From: Alphaproteobacteria bacterium
GTDB lineage: Bacteria; Pseudomonadota; Alphaproteobacteria; Rickettsiales; UBA8987
Direction: 5' to 3'
Assembly (NCBI GenBank): GCA_023269645.1
Contig: JAHFPR010000105.1
Location: 2,041-7,241, forward strand
DNA: 5,201 bases
Shown: positions 1 to 4,870 of the stretch, one piece after another
Layout: the number at the start of each line of letters is the position of its first letter
How positions within the stretch are numbered: the stretch's first letter is position 1
Position numbers and translations under genes: made by a program
Notes under the pieces: model-generated
Databases searched by the model: none
What the model was told of the DNA's origin: nothing
What the model saw: the letters and a program-made list of their open reading frames with translations, nothing else

Positions 1-399
1 CGGGTTCGGGGCATAGCCACCGCCGTAAGTTACTTCCGGTTCGCTGGGAGTGTTGCGGGCGGAACGCGCTTTCGAGGCCGGATCGTCGCAATTGAGAATA
101 TCGTAAATCCGGTTCAGGTATTCGATACGTGCCTGCGCCGCGCCGGCCGCTTCATCCGCATTCACATATGTGGAGATATAACCGAGCGGCATGATGAGGC
201 TTTTCACGTTCGGATTCTTGTTATTTTCCGCCGTTTTGCGGTAGAATTCCGCCTCGTTGATTTCAAGCTGCACTTCGCTGCAGCTCAGCGTTTTATCCTT
301 TTTCTGGAGCGAGGCAACTTTCGGCGTTTCCTCCCCCGCGCAGGCGGAAAGGCTGAGCGCAATGCCCGCCGCCACCACCGGCAACATTTTTCTGAACAT
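1..399 (-). CDS. Small putative lipoprotein, 3' end outside the window
   Basis: Reading the minus strand from ATG at 399 gives 133 open codons down to base 1, with no stop, so the C-terminus is missing. The start is supported by a strong Shine-Dalgarno GGAGG (410-406) six bases upstream. Residues 1-20 form a lipoprotein signal: Arg3-Lys4, a hydrophobic stretch, then lipobox LSAC with the acceptor Cys20. Ala21 at +2 predicts outer-membrane sorting if Lol rules apply. The mature part has Cys40 and Cys104, which could form a disulfide, and a helical middle (about 64-102) with SLIMPLGYIS and ARIEYLNRIYDILNC. I do not recognise a named family; it resembles uncharacterised alphaproteobacterial lipoproteins. 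It is transcribed divergently from the large repeat protein, and its promoter carries a CtrA-type box. The visible C-terminal stretch becomes Pro/Gly/Tyr-rich (TYGGGYAPNP). Coding and lipidation are well supported; function is unknown. Confidence 0.85.
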   Translation of the reverse strand, partial: MFRKMLPVVAAGIALSLSACAGEETPKVASLQKKDKTLSCSEVQLEINEAEFYRKTAENNKNPNVKSLIMPLGYISTYVNADEAAGAAQARIEYLNRIYDILNCDDPASKARSARNTPSEPEVTYGGGYAPNP

Positions 400-418
400 G
401 AATCTCCTCCCTCTTTCT

Positions 419-437
419 GTTTCCCCGCGCGGGAAAC
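419..437 (-). promoter_or_regulatory. Hairpin in lipoprotein mRNA leader, just upstream of its RBS
   Basis: GTTTCCC (419-425) and GGGAAAC (431-437) are perfect 7-bp arms around a 5-nt loop. In the minus-strand transcript the hairpin lies in the roughly 95-nt 5' leader and ends about 8 nt before the GGAGG ribosome site. There is no U-tract, so it does not look like an intrinsic terminator. It could stabilise the mRNA or modulate translation; that role is inferred. Confidence 0.4.
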
Positions 438-501
438 ATCCTGCTGTGGGTCAATGGCTGGAACGAACTGTTGGCACGGATCGTTTTTCGCTTATGAAGA
501 T

Positions 502-534
502 AGTATACGCCCGCGTAACTTAAAATATCGTTAA
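502..534 (-). promoter_or_regulatory. CtrA-type promoter of the lipoprotein gene
   Basis: On the minus strand the box TTAACGATATTTTAA (534-520) is an exact TTAA-N7-TTAA, the CtrA consensus known from Caulobacter and other Alphaproteobacteria. Twelve bases downstream is a good -10, TATACT (507-502). The box covers the -35 position, the usual arrangement of a CtrA-activated promoter. Transcription would start near 495, giving a leader of about 95 nt. The identity of the regulator is inferred from the motif. Confidence 0.65.
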
Positions 535-734
535 GAAAAGGAAGGTTTCTGGCGTGGAAATGCAGATTTTTGTGTCTTTTATGTCACAGAAGGATGTTCT
601 ATCAAGTTATTGTTATGCAAGGTATTTTTGAATTATATTTCGCTAAAATTTTACATAAAATATGGCGCAGCGCGTTATGCATCTCAACGGGCTTTCTTTT
701 TTCCCGCCCGCGCGCGCAAAAAATCCCTTTTACC
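535..734. other. AT-rich intergenic stretch between divergent promoters
   Basis: No convincing gene lies here. The stretch is markedly richer in A+T than the flanking genes, especially 585-665. It contains overlapping palindromes TAAAATTTTA (644-653) and ATTTTA-CA-TAAAAT (648-661), which could be a protein-binding site. This is followed by a CG-rich run (706-718) between T and A tracts. A -35/-10-like pair (610-615 and 633-638) exists but is not distinctive in such AT-rich DNA. Confidence 0.4.
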
Positions 735-766
735 TTAACGATTCTTTAATGTTTCTGTGCTATTCT
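735..766 (+). promoter_or_regulatory. CtrA-type promoter of the large repeat/TM protein gene
   Basis: TTAACGATTCTTTAA (735-749) is an exact TTAA-N7-TTAA CtrA box. It matches the lipoprotein promoter box at 13 of 15 positions. Eleven bases downstream is an extended -10, TGC followed by TATTCT (761-766). The box covers the -35 region, as in CtrA-activated promoters. The predicted transcription start near 773 leaves a leader of about 45 nt before ATG 819. Confidence 0.68.
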
Positions 767-805
767 ATACATCGTGGCGGAAAATCCGTCTCAAAAACCC
801 CGATC

Positions 806-810
806 AGGAG
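806..810 (+). promoter_or_regulatory. Ribosome binding site that fixes the start of the large gene
   Basis: AGGAG lies eight bases before ATG 819. The same frame is open further upstream to a GTG at 774, but that codon has no Shine-Dalgarno and coincides with the predicted transcription start. ATG 819 is therefore preferred. Confidence 0.75.
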
Positions 811-818
811 TCCACCGC

Positions 819-3092
819 ATGGCGGAAGAACAGCAATATCCGGTACTCACGCCTGAAGATTCCGCAGCGGCCAGTGCGGAAGAGGCATTTTTCGCCAGAG
901 CCAGAGAAGGAGAACCCGCAAAACGTGGCTTCCGGGAGCTTGCACAGGAGGCACTCGCACTGGCGAAGGAGGCCGTAACCGCTCCTTTCCGGCATGGGCA
1001 AGACCGCGCGGAAGAAATTATCGAAGAGCGGAGGGATGCGAACATCGTCACCAATGATGAAACTGGCGATCCGCATTATTTTTACCGCAGCGATGTCAAA
1101 GTTCCCGCGCAGGAATTTTCCGCCGATAATCGTGGCAACACCTATTGGACAGACCCGGACAGCCCCCACTATGTGGAAAGCACCGTCCAACAGGATTTCA
1201 AGCGCAACATGGGGATAGCCGATGCGCCGGATGACGCTGCGCCTGCCGCAGCCTGGCCGGAGAACGGCAGCCCTGTCGAGGCGGATTTCAACCGCAAAAT
1301 GGGCATTGTCAAAAACCCGGACATCACCGAATTTTCGGTTGACGCTGCGCTTGCTACAACCTGGCCGGAGAGCGGCAGCAGTGTGGAACAGGGGTTTAAC
1401 GCACAGCGCGAGAAATGGGCAGCGGAGCATCCGGAGGAAGCCGCATTGAAGGATGGCGCGCCCTGGCCGGATGCCGGAAGCATCGTGGAGTGGGAATTCA
1501 AGAAACAAACAGGGCTGGCAGACCAGCCAGATGCCTCCCGTTTTCCAGATGACGGAAGGCCTGCGGACAGTGTGGGGGACAATGAAATTTTTGTTGATGG
1601 TGATAGCACGCAATCCCCGCTGCGCAGCAACCAATCCGCATCGGGAAAAAACGCCGCAGCGCCCTATACCCCCATCGGTCTCCAGCTTGCGGATGGCGGC
1701 CACCTCACCCCTCCCAGCCATCAATTGCTGGCGGCAAATCCGCCTTCTATGGATATGGATGAAGATAACATTCCGCTGGCATTACTGCACACAAAACACT
1801 CCGGCCATGCTCCCGAAGACCACACGCTTCCGCCGCAACCCCTCACGAGAGAGGAACTGTACGCGGCATATGAAAACGATCCTGCGCTGCAGCTGGCCGT
1901 TCTCCAGCAATTGCGGAAGGAACCGGAAAGTGCCGCGCTTGGCAACGATGCATTCGCGGATGAGTTTCAGCGCAGAATAGGCATCGCCGTGGAAGCGCGC
2001 CTCGCCGCAGATGATGCGGCCTTGCTGCAAACTTCCCGCGCGTCCGTGGCCGAAACTGCGTCCGGGGAACATCAGGAGTCCGCGCTGCAATCCCCGCCGC
2101 CCCTGCCCCAAAGCGGGGGGCACGATACTGCCCTGCCGGATGAGCGCAGGGAATATGCACCTGTGCATGAATTGAGGCCTGCGCGCGAGGAGCCGGAATT
2201 GCCCTCGGTGATTGTAACGGAACCAAAGGAACCGGAAGAAAGTCGGCAGGCCACGGTAACACTGCATCCGGATGTAGCGCAGGATAGCGCGCGCCTGCAG
2301 GAAACGCAGGAACGGCTCGCCCAGTTCCAGCCGGAATTTGCTGCCACTGAAGCAAAGGTCAATGAAACCCGGCATCCTGAATGGGAAGTGCAGCGGAGTT
2401 ATCACAGGTTCAATCAGCAGGAAGCCGACTTCAACGCACAGGCTTCCGCCCAGCCCGTGGAAGCGGAAGACGAGAAATTCCGCCTGGAGCTGGCCGCAAC
2501 TGCTGCCGGTATTCAGGCATCTCACCTCAGGGATGTGCTCAAGGATCGCTTCGGGATTGATATGACTCCCGACGATAGCCCGGAACATCTCAAGGATGCC
2601 CCGCACAAAAGCAGCGACCGCCTCAAGGCCGTTCGCCCGGATACGGTAGTGGAAGATGCAACGGTGACTCCGCTCTCCCCGGCGGCAACGCACGAAGCGC
2701 AACACGCAGAGGCAGAAACCTCAGCCCCCGAAGGCAAGGCGGTTTCCGCTCAGAAACCGGCGCGTTCCAGCAACCCCCTGATACGTTCGGTGGTGGCCGT
2801 GGCAACAATGGTGGTGGCCGCAGTAACCTGGGTTGTCAGCCAGGTGGGACACCATCACGAAGAAACACAGGGCGCGGAAAAAGACAGGAGTGCCATGAAC
2901 ACTCATCCGCAGGGAAGAAGCGGCCTCCACGAGGCACACACAGCATCGGAAAGCCGCATGGCTTCCCCGGATGAACCGCTGCCGCCCTCTATCCCCGCAG
3001 AAAGCACGGATCCTGAAACCACGAAAGGCGCGCCGCAGGGCGGCCATGCCGGCAAGGTGCGGCTGGCGCGGAATACTGGCCTCGAAAGATAG
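819..3092 (+). CDS. Large acidic repeat protein with one C-terminal transmembrane segment, unknown function
   Basis: A 757-residue protein with no family I recognise. Residues 1-75 are Ala/Glu-rich and helical. Four tandem units of about 35 residues follow, starting at Trp110, Trp146, Trp182 and Trp216; the core reads WPxxGSxVExxF followed by a Met-Gly-Ile-like end. Degenerate echoes occur near 379-389 (FADEFQRRIGI) and 533-541 (QQEADFNAQ). Residues about 255-480 are Pro/Glu/Ser-rich and probably disordered, and about 485-600 is a charged helical region. One membrane segment (about 658-676) follows a basic stretch, so the positive-inside rule places the long N-terminal part in the cytoplasm and the last 81 residues, starting near HHHEE, outside. 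There is no signal peptide and no cysteine at all. Its promoter has a CtrA box. A polar or envelope scaffold is a guess only. A longer start at GTG 774 is possible but lacks a ribosome site. Confidence 0.82.
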   Translation: MAEEQQYPVLTPEDSAAASAEEAFFARAREGEPAKRGFRELAQEALALAKEAVTAPFRHGQDRAEEIIEERRDANIVTNDETGDPHYFYRSDVKVPAQEFSADNRGNTYWTDPDSPHYVESTVQQDFKRNMGIADAPDDAAPAAAWPENGSPVEADFNRKMGIVKNPDITEFSVDAALATTWPESGSSVEQGFNAQREKWAAEHPEEAALKDGAPWPDAGSIVEWEFKKQTGLADQPDASRFPDDGRPADSVGDNEIFVDGDSTQSPLRSNQSASGKNAAAPYTPIGLQLADGGHLTPPSHQLLAANPPSMDMDEDNIPLALLHTKHSGHAPEDHTLPPQPLTREELYAAYENDPALQLAVLQQLRKEPESAALGNDAFADEFQRRIGIAVEARLAADDAALLQTSRASVAETASGEHQESALQSPPPLPQSGGHDTALPDERREYAPVHELRPAREEPELPSVIVTEPKEPEESRQATVTLHPDVAQDSARLQETQERLAQFQPEFAATEAKVNETRHPEWEVQRSYHRFNQQEADFNAQASAQPVEAEDEKFRLELAATAAGIQASHLRDVLKDRFGIDMTPDDSPEHLKDAPHKSSDRLKAVRPDTVVEDATVTPLSPAATHEAQHAEAETSAPEGKAVSAQKPARSSNPLIRSVVAVATMVVAAVTWVVSQVGHHHEETQGAEKDRSAMNTHPQGRSGLHEAHTASESRMASPDEPLPPSIPAESTDPETTKGAPQGGHAGKVRLARNTGLER
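1146..1571 (+). repeat. Four tandem intragenic repeats encoding Trp-centred ~35-residue units
   Basis: Units start at the Trp codons at 1146, 1254, 1362 and 1464, so the periods are 108, 108 and 102 nt. Units share CCTGGCCGGA at the Trp-Pro codons, and two share GACGCTGCGC exactly 108 nt apart (1233 and 1341). GATTTCAA followed by CGCAA and ATGGG recurs in units 1 and 2. Unit 1 carries six extra residues before its VQQDF segment. Similarity at the DNA level suggests fairly recent tandem duplication of an in-frame segment. Confidence 0.75.
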
Positions 3093-3101
3093 GCGGAAGC
3101 C

Positions 3102-3281
3102 TTACTTCCCGCGCAGCACAAACATCCGGCTGCAATAGGGACAAACGATGGAAGTGTTGCCCGGCTTCATGCGCAGGTAAACTTTCGGGTGGCCGAGCGC
3201 ACCGCCGCCATCGCAGGATGCCGCACTATCCTTCACCTCGATGATTTCCGGCGCGTGGGCAGGTGTTGCGGTTCCGGTCAT
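3102..3281 (-). CDS. CHCC-type zinc-finger protein, 59 residues
   Basis: The protein runs from ATG 3281 to TAA 3102. A GGGAG/GAGAGG ribosome site lies a few bases upstream. It contains Cys23, His31, Cys47 and Cys50 in the order C-x7-HP-x-V-x-L, then CPYC-SRMFVL. This is the signature of the zf-CHCC family, which also contains the mitochondrial complex I accessory subunit NDUFS6. Bacterial members are short stand-alone proteins, common in Proteobacteria and expected to bind one zinc; their role is not well defined. The length is normal and all four ligands are present. The gene converges on the large repeat gene with a 9-bp gap and diverges from queE with a 99-bp gap, sharing a promoter region with it. 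Family assignment is strong; function is unknown. A longer reading frame on this strand reaching to 4037 is not the gene, because the start, ribosome site and family length all fit 3281. Confidence 0.9.
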   Translation of the reverse strand: MTGTATPAHAPEIIEVKDSAASCDGGGALGHPKVYLRMKPGNTSIVCPYCSRMFVLRGK

Positions 3282-3290
3282 ATCCTCTCC

Positions 3291-3322
3291 CTTGTTGCGT
3301 GTCTGGCTTGTTGCGTATCTGG
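3291..3322 (+). repeat. Two tandem 16-bp direct repeats in the divergent promoter region
   Basis: CTTGTTGCGTGTCTGG (3291-3306) is followed immediately by CTTGTTGCGTATCTGG (3307-3322), with one mismatch. The second copy contains the putative queE -35 (TTGCGT). Both copies fall in the 5' leader of the zinc-finger transcript. They could be operator half-sites on one helix face (period 16 bp, about 1.5 turns) or simply a slippage duplication. Confidence 0.7.
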
Positions 3323-3360
3323 GCTGGTTTCTATATATAGGCAAGTAAGCGACCTGTAAA
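3311..3360. promoter_or_regulatory. Bidirectional promoter with a shared palindromic -10 (queE and zinc-finger gene)
   Basis: CTATATATAG (3331-3340) is a perfect palindrome. Plus strand: -35 TTGCGT (3311-3316), 17-bp spacer, -10 TATATA (3334-3339), which fits queE. Minus strand: -35 TTTACA (3360-3355), 17-bp spacer, -10 TATATA (3337-3332), which fits the zinc-finger gene. The predicted starts are about 20 bp apart. The queE leader would be about 35 nt, too short for a preQ1 riboswitch, and no such motif is visible. Promoter calls from motifs alone are tentative. Confidence 0.5.
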
Positions 3361-3380
3361 CCCCACCCCGAAGCACACCG

Positions 3381-4058
3381 ATGCGCGGCCGCAATCCCAT
3401 CCGAAAACCTGTGGAAGGCTCCGGCGACGTGCTGGAGGTGAAGGAGGTGTTCCCCACCCTCCAGGGCGAAGGGCCGCTGGCAGGGATGCCTTCCGTATTC
3501 ATCCGGCTGGGCGGCTGCAACCTGGCGTGCAAATTCTGCGATACCGCGTTTGAGGATTTCTCCCCGTGGTCCATGTCCGAGATTATGTCCAGCGTGCGGA
3601 AATACGCGCGAAACGATCAGGGCGCATCGGTGCGGAAGCTCGTGGTGCTGACGGGCGGGGAACCATTCCGCCAGCCCATCGCCACGCTGTGCGACACGCT
3701 GCTGGAGGAAGGCTTCACCGTGCAGATCGAAACGAACGGCCTGCTGTTCCGCCCGCTGGATGCACGGGTGCAGATCGTATGCAGCCCGAAGAACATCGGC
3801 AAGGGCTACAAGCCGGTGCGGGGGGATATTCTGGAACGCTGCCTCGCGCTGAAATTCCTGATTTCCGCTTCCAATAAGGATTACGCCTACGTGCCGGATG
3901 TCGGCCAATCGCTGCTCAGCACGCCGGTCTACATCCAGCCGATGGATGAATACGACGCGGAGAAAAACGCCGCGAATCTTGCGCTTACGCAGGAACTCTG
4001 CGCCCGCCACGGCTACCGCCTCAGCCTGCAACTCCACAAGATGCTGGGGATTCCGTGA
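3381..4058 (+). CDS. queE: 7-carboxy-7-deazaguanine synthase QueE
   Basis: A radical SAM enzyme of 225 residues. It converts 6-carboxy-5,6,7,8-tetrahydropterin to 7-carboxy-7-deazaguanine in queuosine and preQ0 biosynthesis, in the cytoplasm. Visible motifs are FPTLQGEGP (24-32), the iron-sulfur cluster motif CNLACKFC (Cys46, Cys50, Cys53; CX3CX2C), the SAM-binding TGGEP (91-95), ETNG (117-120) and CSPK (134-137). The C-terminus LQLHKMLGIP is typical of the family. The length is normal and the gene appears intact. ATG 3381 is chosen because the N-terminal RNPIRKP segment looks like that of alphaproteobacterial QueE; there is no clear Shine-Dalgarno. The stop overlaps the queC start by 4 bp (GTGA), so the two are translationally coupled in one operon. 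queD, queF and folE are not in the window. Confidence 0.95.
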   Translation: MRGRNPIRKPVEGSGDVLEVKEVFPTLQGEGPLAGMPSVFIRLGGCNLACKFCDTAFEDFSPWSMSEIMSSVRKYARNDQGASVRKLVVLTGGEPFRQPIATLCDTLLEEGFTVQIETNGLLFRPLDARVQIVCSPKNIGKGYKPVRGDILERCLALKFLISASNKDYAYVPDVGQSLLSTPVYIQPMDEYDAEKNAANLALTQELCARHGYRLSLQLHKMLGIP

Positions 4059-4600
4059 GCGGGAAACGCGCCGTTATCCTCCTCTCCGGCGGGCTGGATT
4101 CCGCTACGTGCCTCGCCATTGCGCGGGCGGAGGGGTTTGCCGCACACGCGCTCAGCTTCGATTACGGGCAACGGCACAGGGCGGAGCTGGAATGCGCCCG
4201 GAACCTCGCACAGAAAATGGGCGCGGCGGAGCATAAAACCGCGCTGATTGATCTCCGGCTGTTCGGCGGCTCGGCACTCACTTCGGATGCAATCAACGTG
4301 CCCAAGCATGAAAACGTGTCGGAAATCGGCGCGTCCATCCCCGTCACCTATGTACCCGCGCGCAACACGATTTTCCTCTCTTTCGCGCTGGCATATGCGG
4401 AAACCATCGGGGCGTTCGATATTTTCATCGGGGTAAACGCGCTGGATTACAGCGGCTATCCCGATTGCCGCCCGGAATATATCGCAGCATTCGAGAAAAT
4501 GGCGAATCTGGCCATCGCCGCGTGCACGGCGCAGATGCCGGATGCTCAGATGATGGATGATGGAAAGAAACCTGCTTATCAACCATCATCCATCATCTAA
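4055..4600 (+). CDS. queC: 7-cyano-7-deazaguanine synthase QueC, truncated (interrupted)
   Basis: QueC makes preQ0 from 7-carboxy-7-deazaguanine, ammonia and ATP. Starting at GTG 4055, which overlaps the queE stop and is preceded by GGGGA (4046-4050), the frame encodes the PP-loop SGGLDS (residues 11-16), FDYGQRH (35-41), VPARNTIFL, SGYPDCRPEY and FEKMANLA, all QueC hallmarks. After about residue 165 the sequence becomes MMDDGKKPAYQPSSII and stops at TAA 4598-4600. This abnormal tail is encoded by a perfect inverted repeat (4548-4598). The normal ending, with its zinc-binding cysteines, continues downstream in the -1 frame (4600-4803). The expected full length is about 230 residues; this product has 181 and lacks the zinc site, so as sequenced it is probably inactive. 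A single-base indel between about 4561 and 4597 would restore one continuous frame, so a sequencing error must be kept in mind. Confidence 0.9.
   Translation: MSGKRAVILLSGGLDSATCLAIARAEGFAAHALSFDYGQRHRAELECARNLAQKMGAAEHKTALIDLRLFGGSALTSDAINVPKHENVSEIGASIPVTYVPARNTIFLSFALAYAETIGAFDIFIGVNALDYSGYPDCRPEYIAAFEKMANLAIAACTAQMPDAQMMDDGKKPAYQPSSII
4548..4598. repeat. Perfect 16-bp inverted repeat with 19-nt loop inserted in queC
   Basis: AGATGATGGATGATGG (4548-4563) is exactly complementary to CCATCATCCATCATCT (4583-4598), with the loop AAAGAAACCTGCTTATCAA between them. Each arm is itself a tandem GATGATG doublet. The element sits where normal QueC passes from the MANLA region into IHTPL, so it looks like an insertion. 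Removing 53 bases (4548-4600) gives a continuous QueC frame reading DAQIHTPL. No second copy lies in the window and no clear target duplication is visible. It resembles, in concept only, the small palindromic elements found inside Rickettsia genes. Confidence 0.8.
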
Positions 4601-4803
4601 AAATCCACACACCCCTCATCCGGCTCACCAAGGCAGAAATCATCAGGAAGGGGCTGGAACTCGGCGTGGATTACAGCCTCACCACCAGTTGCTACGATCC
4701 GGATGCGGAAGGCCGCGCCTGCGGGCATTGCGATTCCTGCCTGCTGCGGCTGAAGGGTTTTGCGGGCAACTTCCTCCCCGATCCGGCGCATTACCGCAGC
4801 TAG
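4600..4803 (+). pseudogene. queC: C-terminal remainder of queC in the -1 frame
   Basis: Translated in the frame of base 4600, this encodes KIHTPLIRLTKAEIIRKGLE, then LGVDYSLTTSCYDPDAEG and RACGHCDSCLLRLKGF, ending DPAHYRS at TAG 4801-4803. This is the standard QueC C-terminus, with the zinc ligands in a C-x10-C-x2-C-x2-C pattern and the conserved TKAEII substrate-side helix. The frame is open upstream only to 4561 (TGA at 4558-4560) and has no plausible start codon or ribosome site before a GTG deep in the domain, so it is not an independent gene. It is the displaced end of queC. The coding sequence itself shows no other damage, so the interruption is either recent or not real. Confidence 0.88.
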
Positions 4804-4807
4804 TTCC

Positions 4808-4839
4808 TTAACCTTTTATTAAGTGTGGTGTGCTAGACT
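4808..4839 (+). promoter_or_regulatory. CtrA-type promoter of the last gene
   Basis: TTAACCTTTTATTAA (4808-4822) is an exact TTAA-N7-TTAA CtrA box starting five bases after the end of queC. Eleven bases downstream is an extended -10, TGC followed by TAGACT (4834-4839). The geometry is identical to the promoter at 735-766, including GTGCTA at the same distance from the box. Predicted start is near 4846, giving a leader of about 25 nt. Confidence 0.63.
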
Positions 4840-4870
4840 GGGGTTTCCGTTTTCCCACCCGGATTGGTTC

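Noticed and set aside
257..523. Plus-strand frame of 88 codons over the lipoprotein start and leader
   Set aside because: It is antisense to the lipoprotein signal peptide, whose lipobox and ribosome site are clear, and it has no family features.
571..588. TGTG-N10-CACA resembling a CRP/FNR site
   Set aside because: The half-sites TGTGT and TCACA are 8 bases apart, not the 6 expected, and the left half is imperfect.
774..818. GTG 774 as the start of the large protein
   Set aside because: It has no ribosome site and sits at the predicted transcription start. ATG 819 has AGGAG at good spacing.
804..2705. Minus-strand reading frames of about 300 codons opposite the large gene (804-1724 and 1782-2705)
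   Set aside because: They are shadows of GC-rich coding DNA. They have Cys/Arg-rich compositions typical of antisense frames, while the plus frame has in-frame repeats, a membrane segment, a ribosome site and a promoter.
3341..3380. preQ1 riboswitch upstream of queE
   Set aside because: The predicted leader is only about 35 nt and shows no C-rich stem-loop plus A-rich tail pattern of a preQ1 aptamer.
3102..4037. Long minus-strand reading frame opposite queE (311 codons)
   Set aside because: Only its last 59 codons are a real gene, the zinc-finger protein. The upstream part lies opposite clear QueE coding sequence, and the zinc-finger gene has its own ATG, ribosome site and family-typical length.
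4548..4603. Inverted repeat in queC as an intrinsic terminator
   Set aside because: On the plus strand it is followed by A residues, not T. On the minus strand the T-run precedes the hairpin. The stem is also not especially GC-rich.
4557..4811. Plus-strand frame of 84 codons after the queC break
   Set aside because: It reads the QueC C-terminus in the wrong frame; the frame of base 4600 gives the conserved QueC ending.
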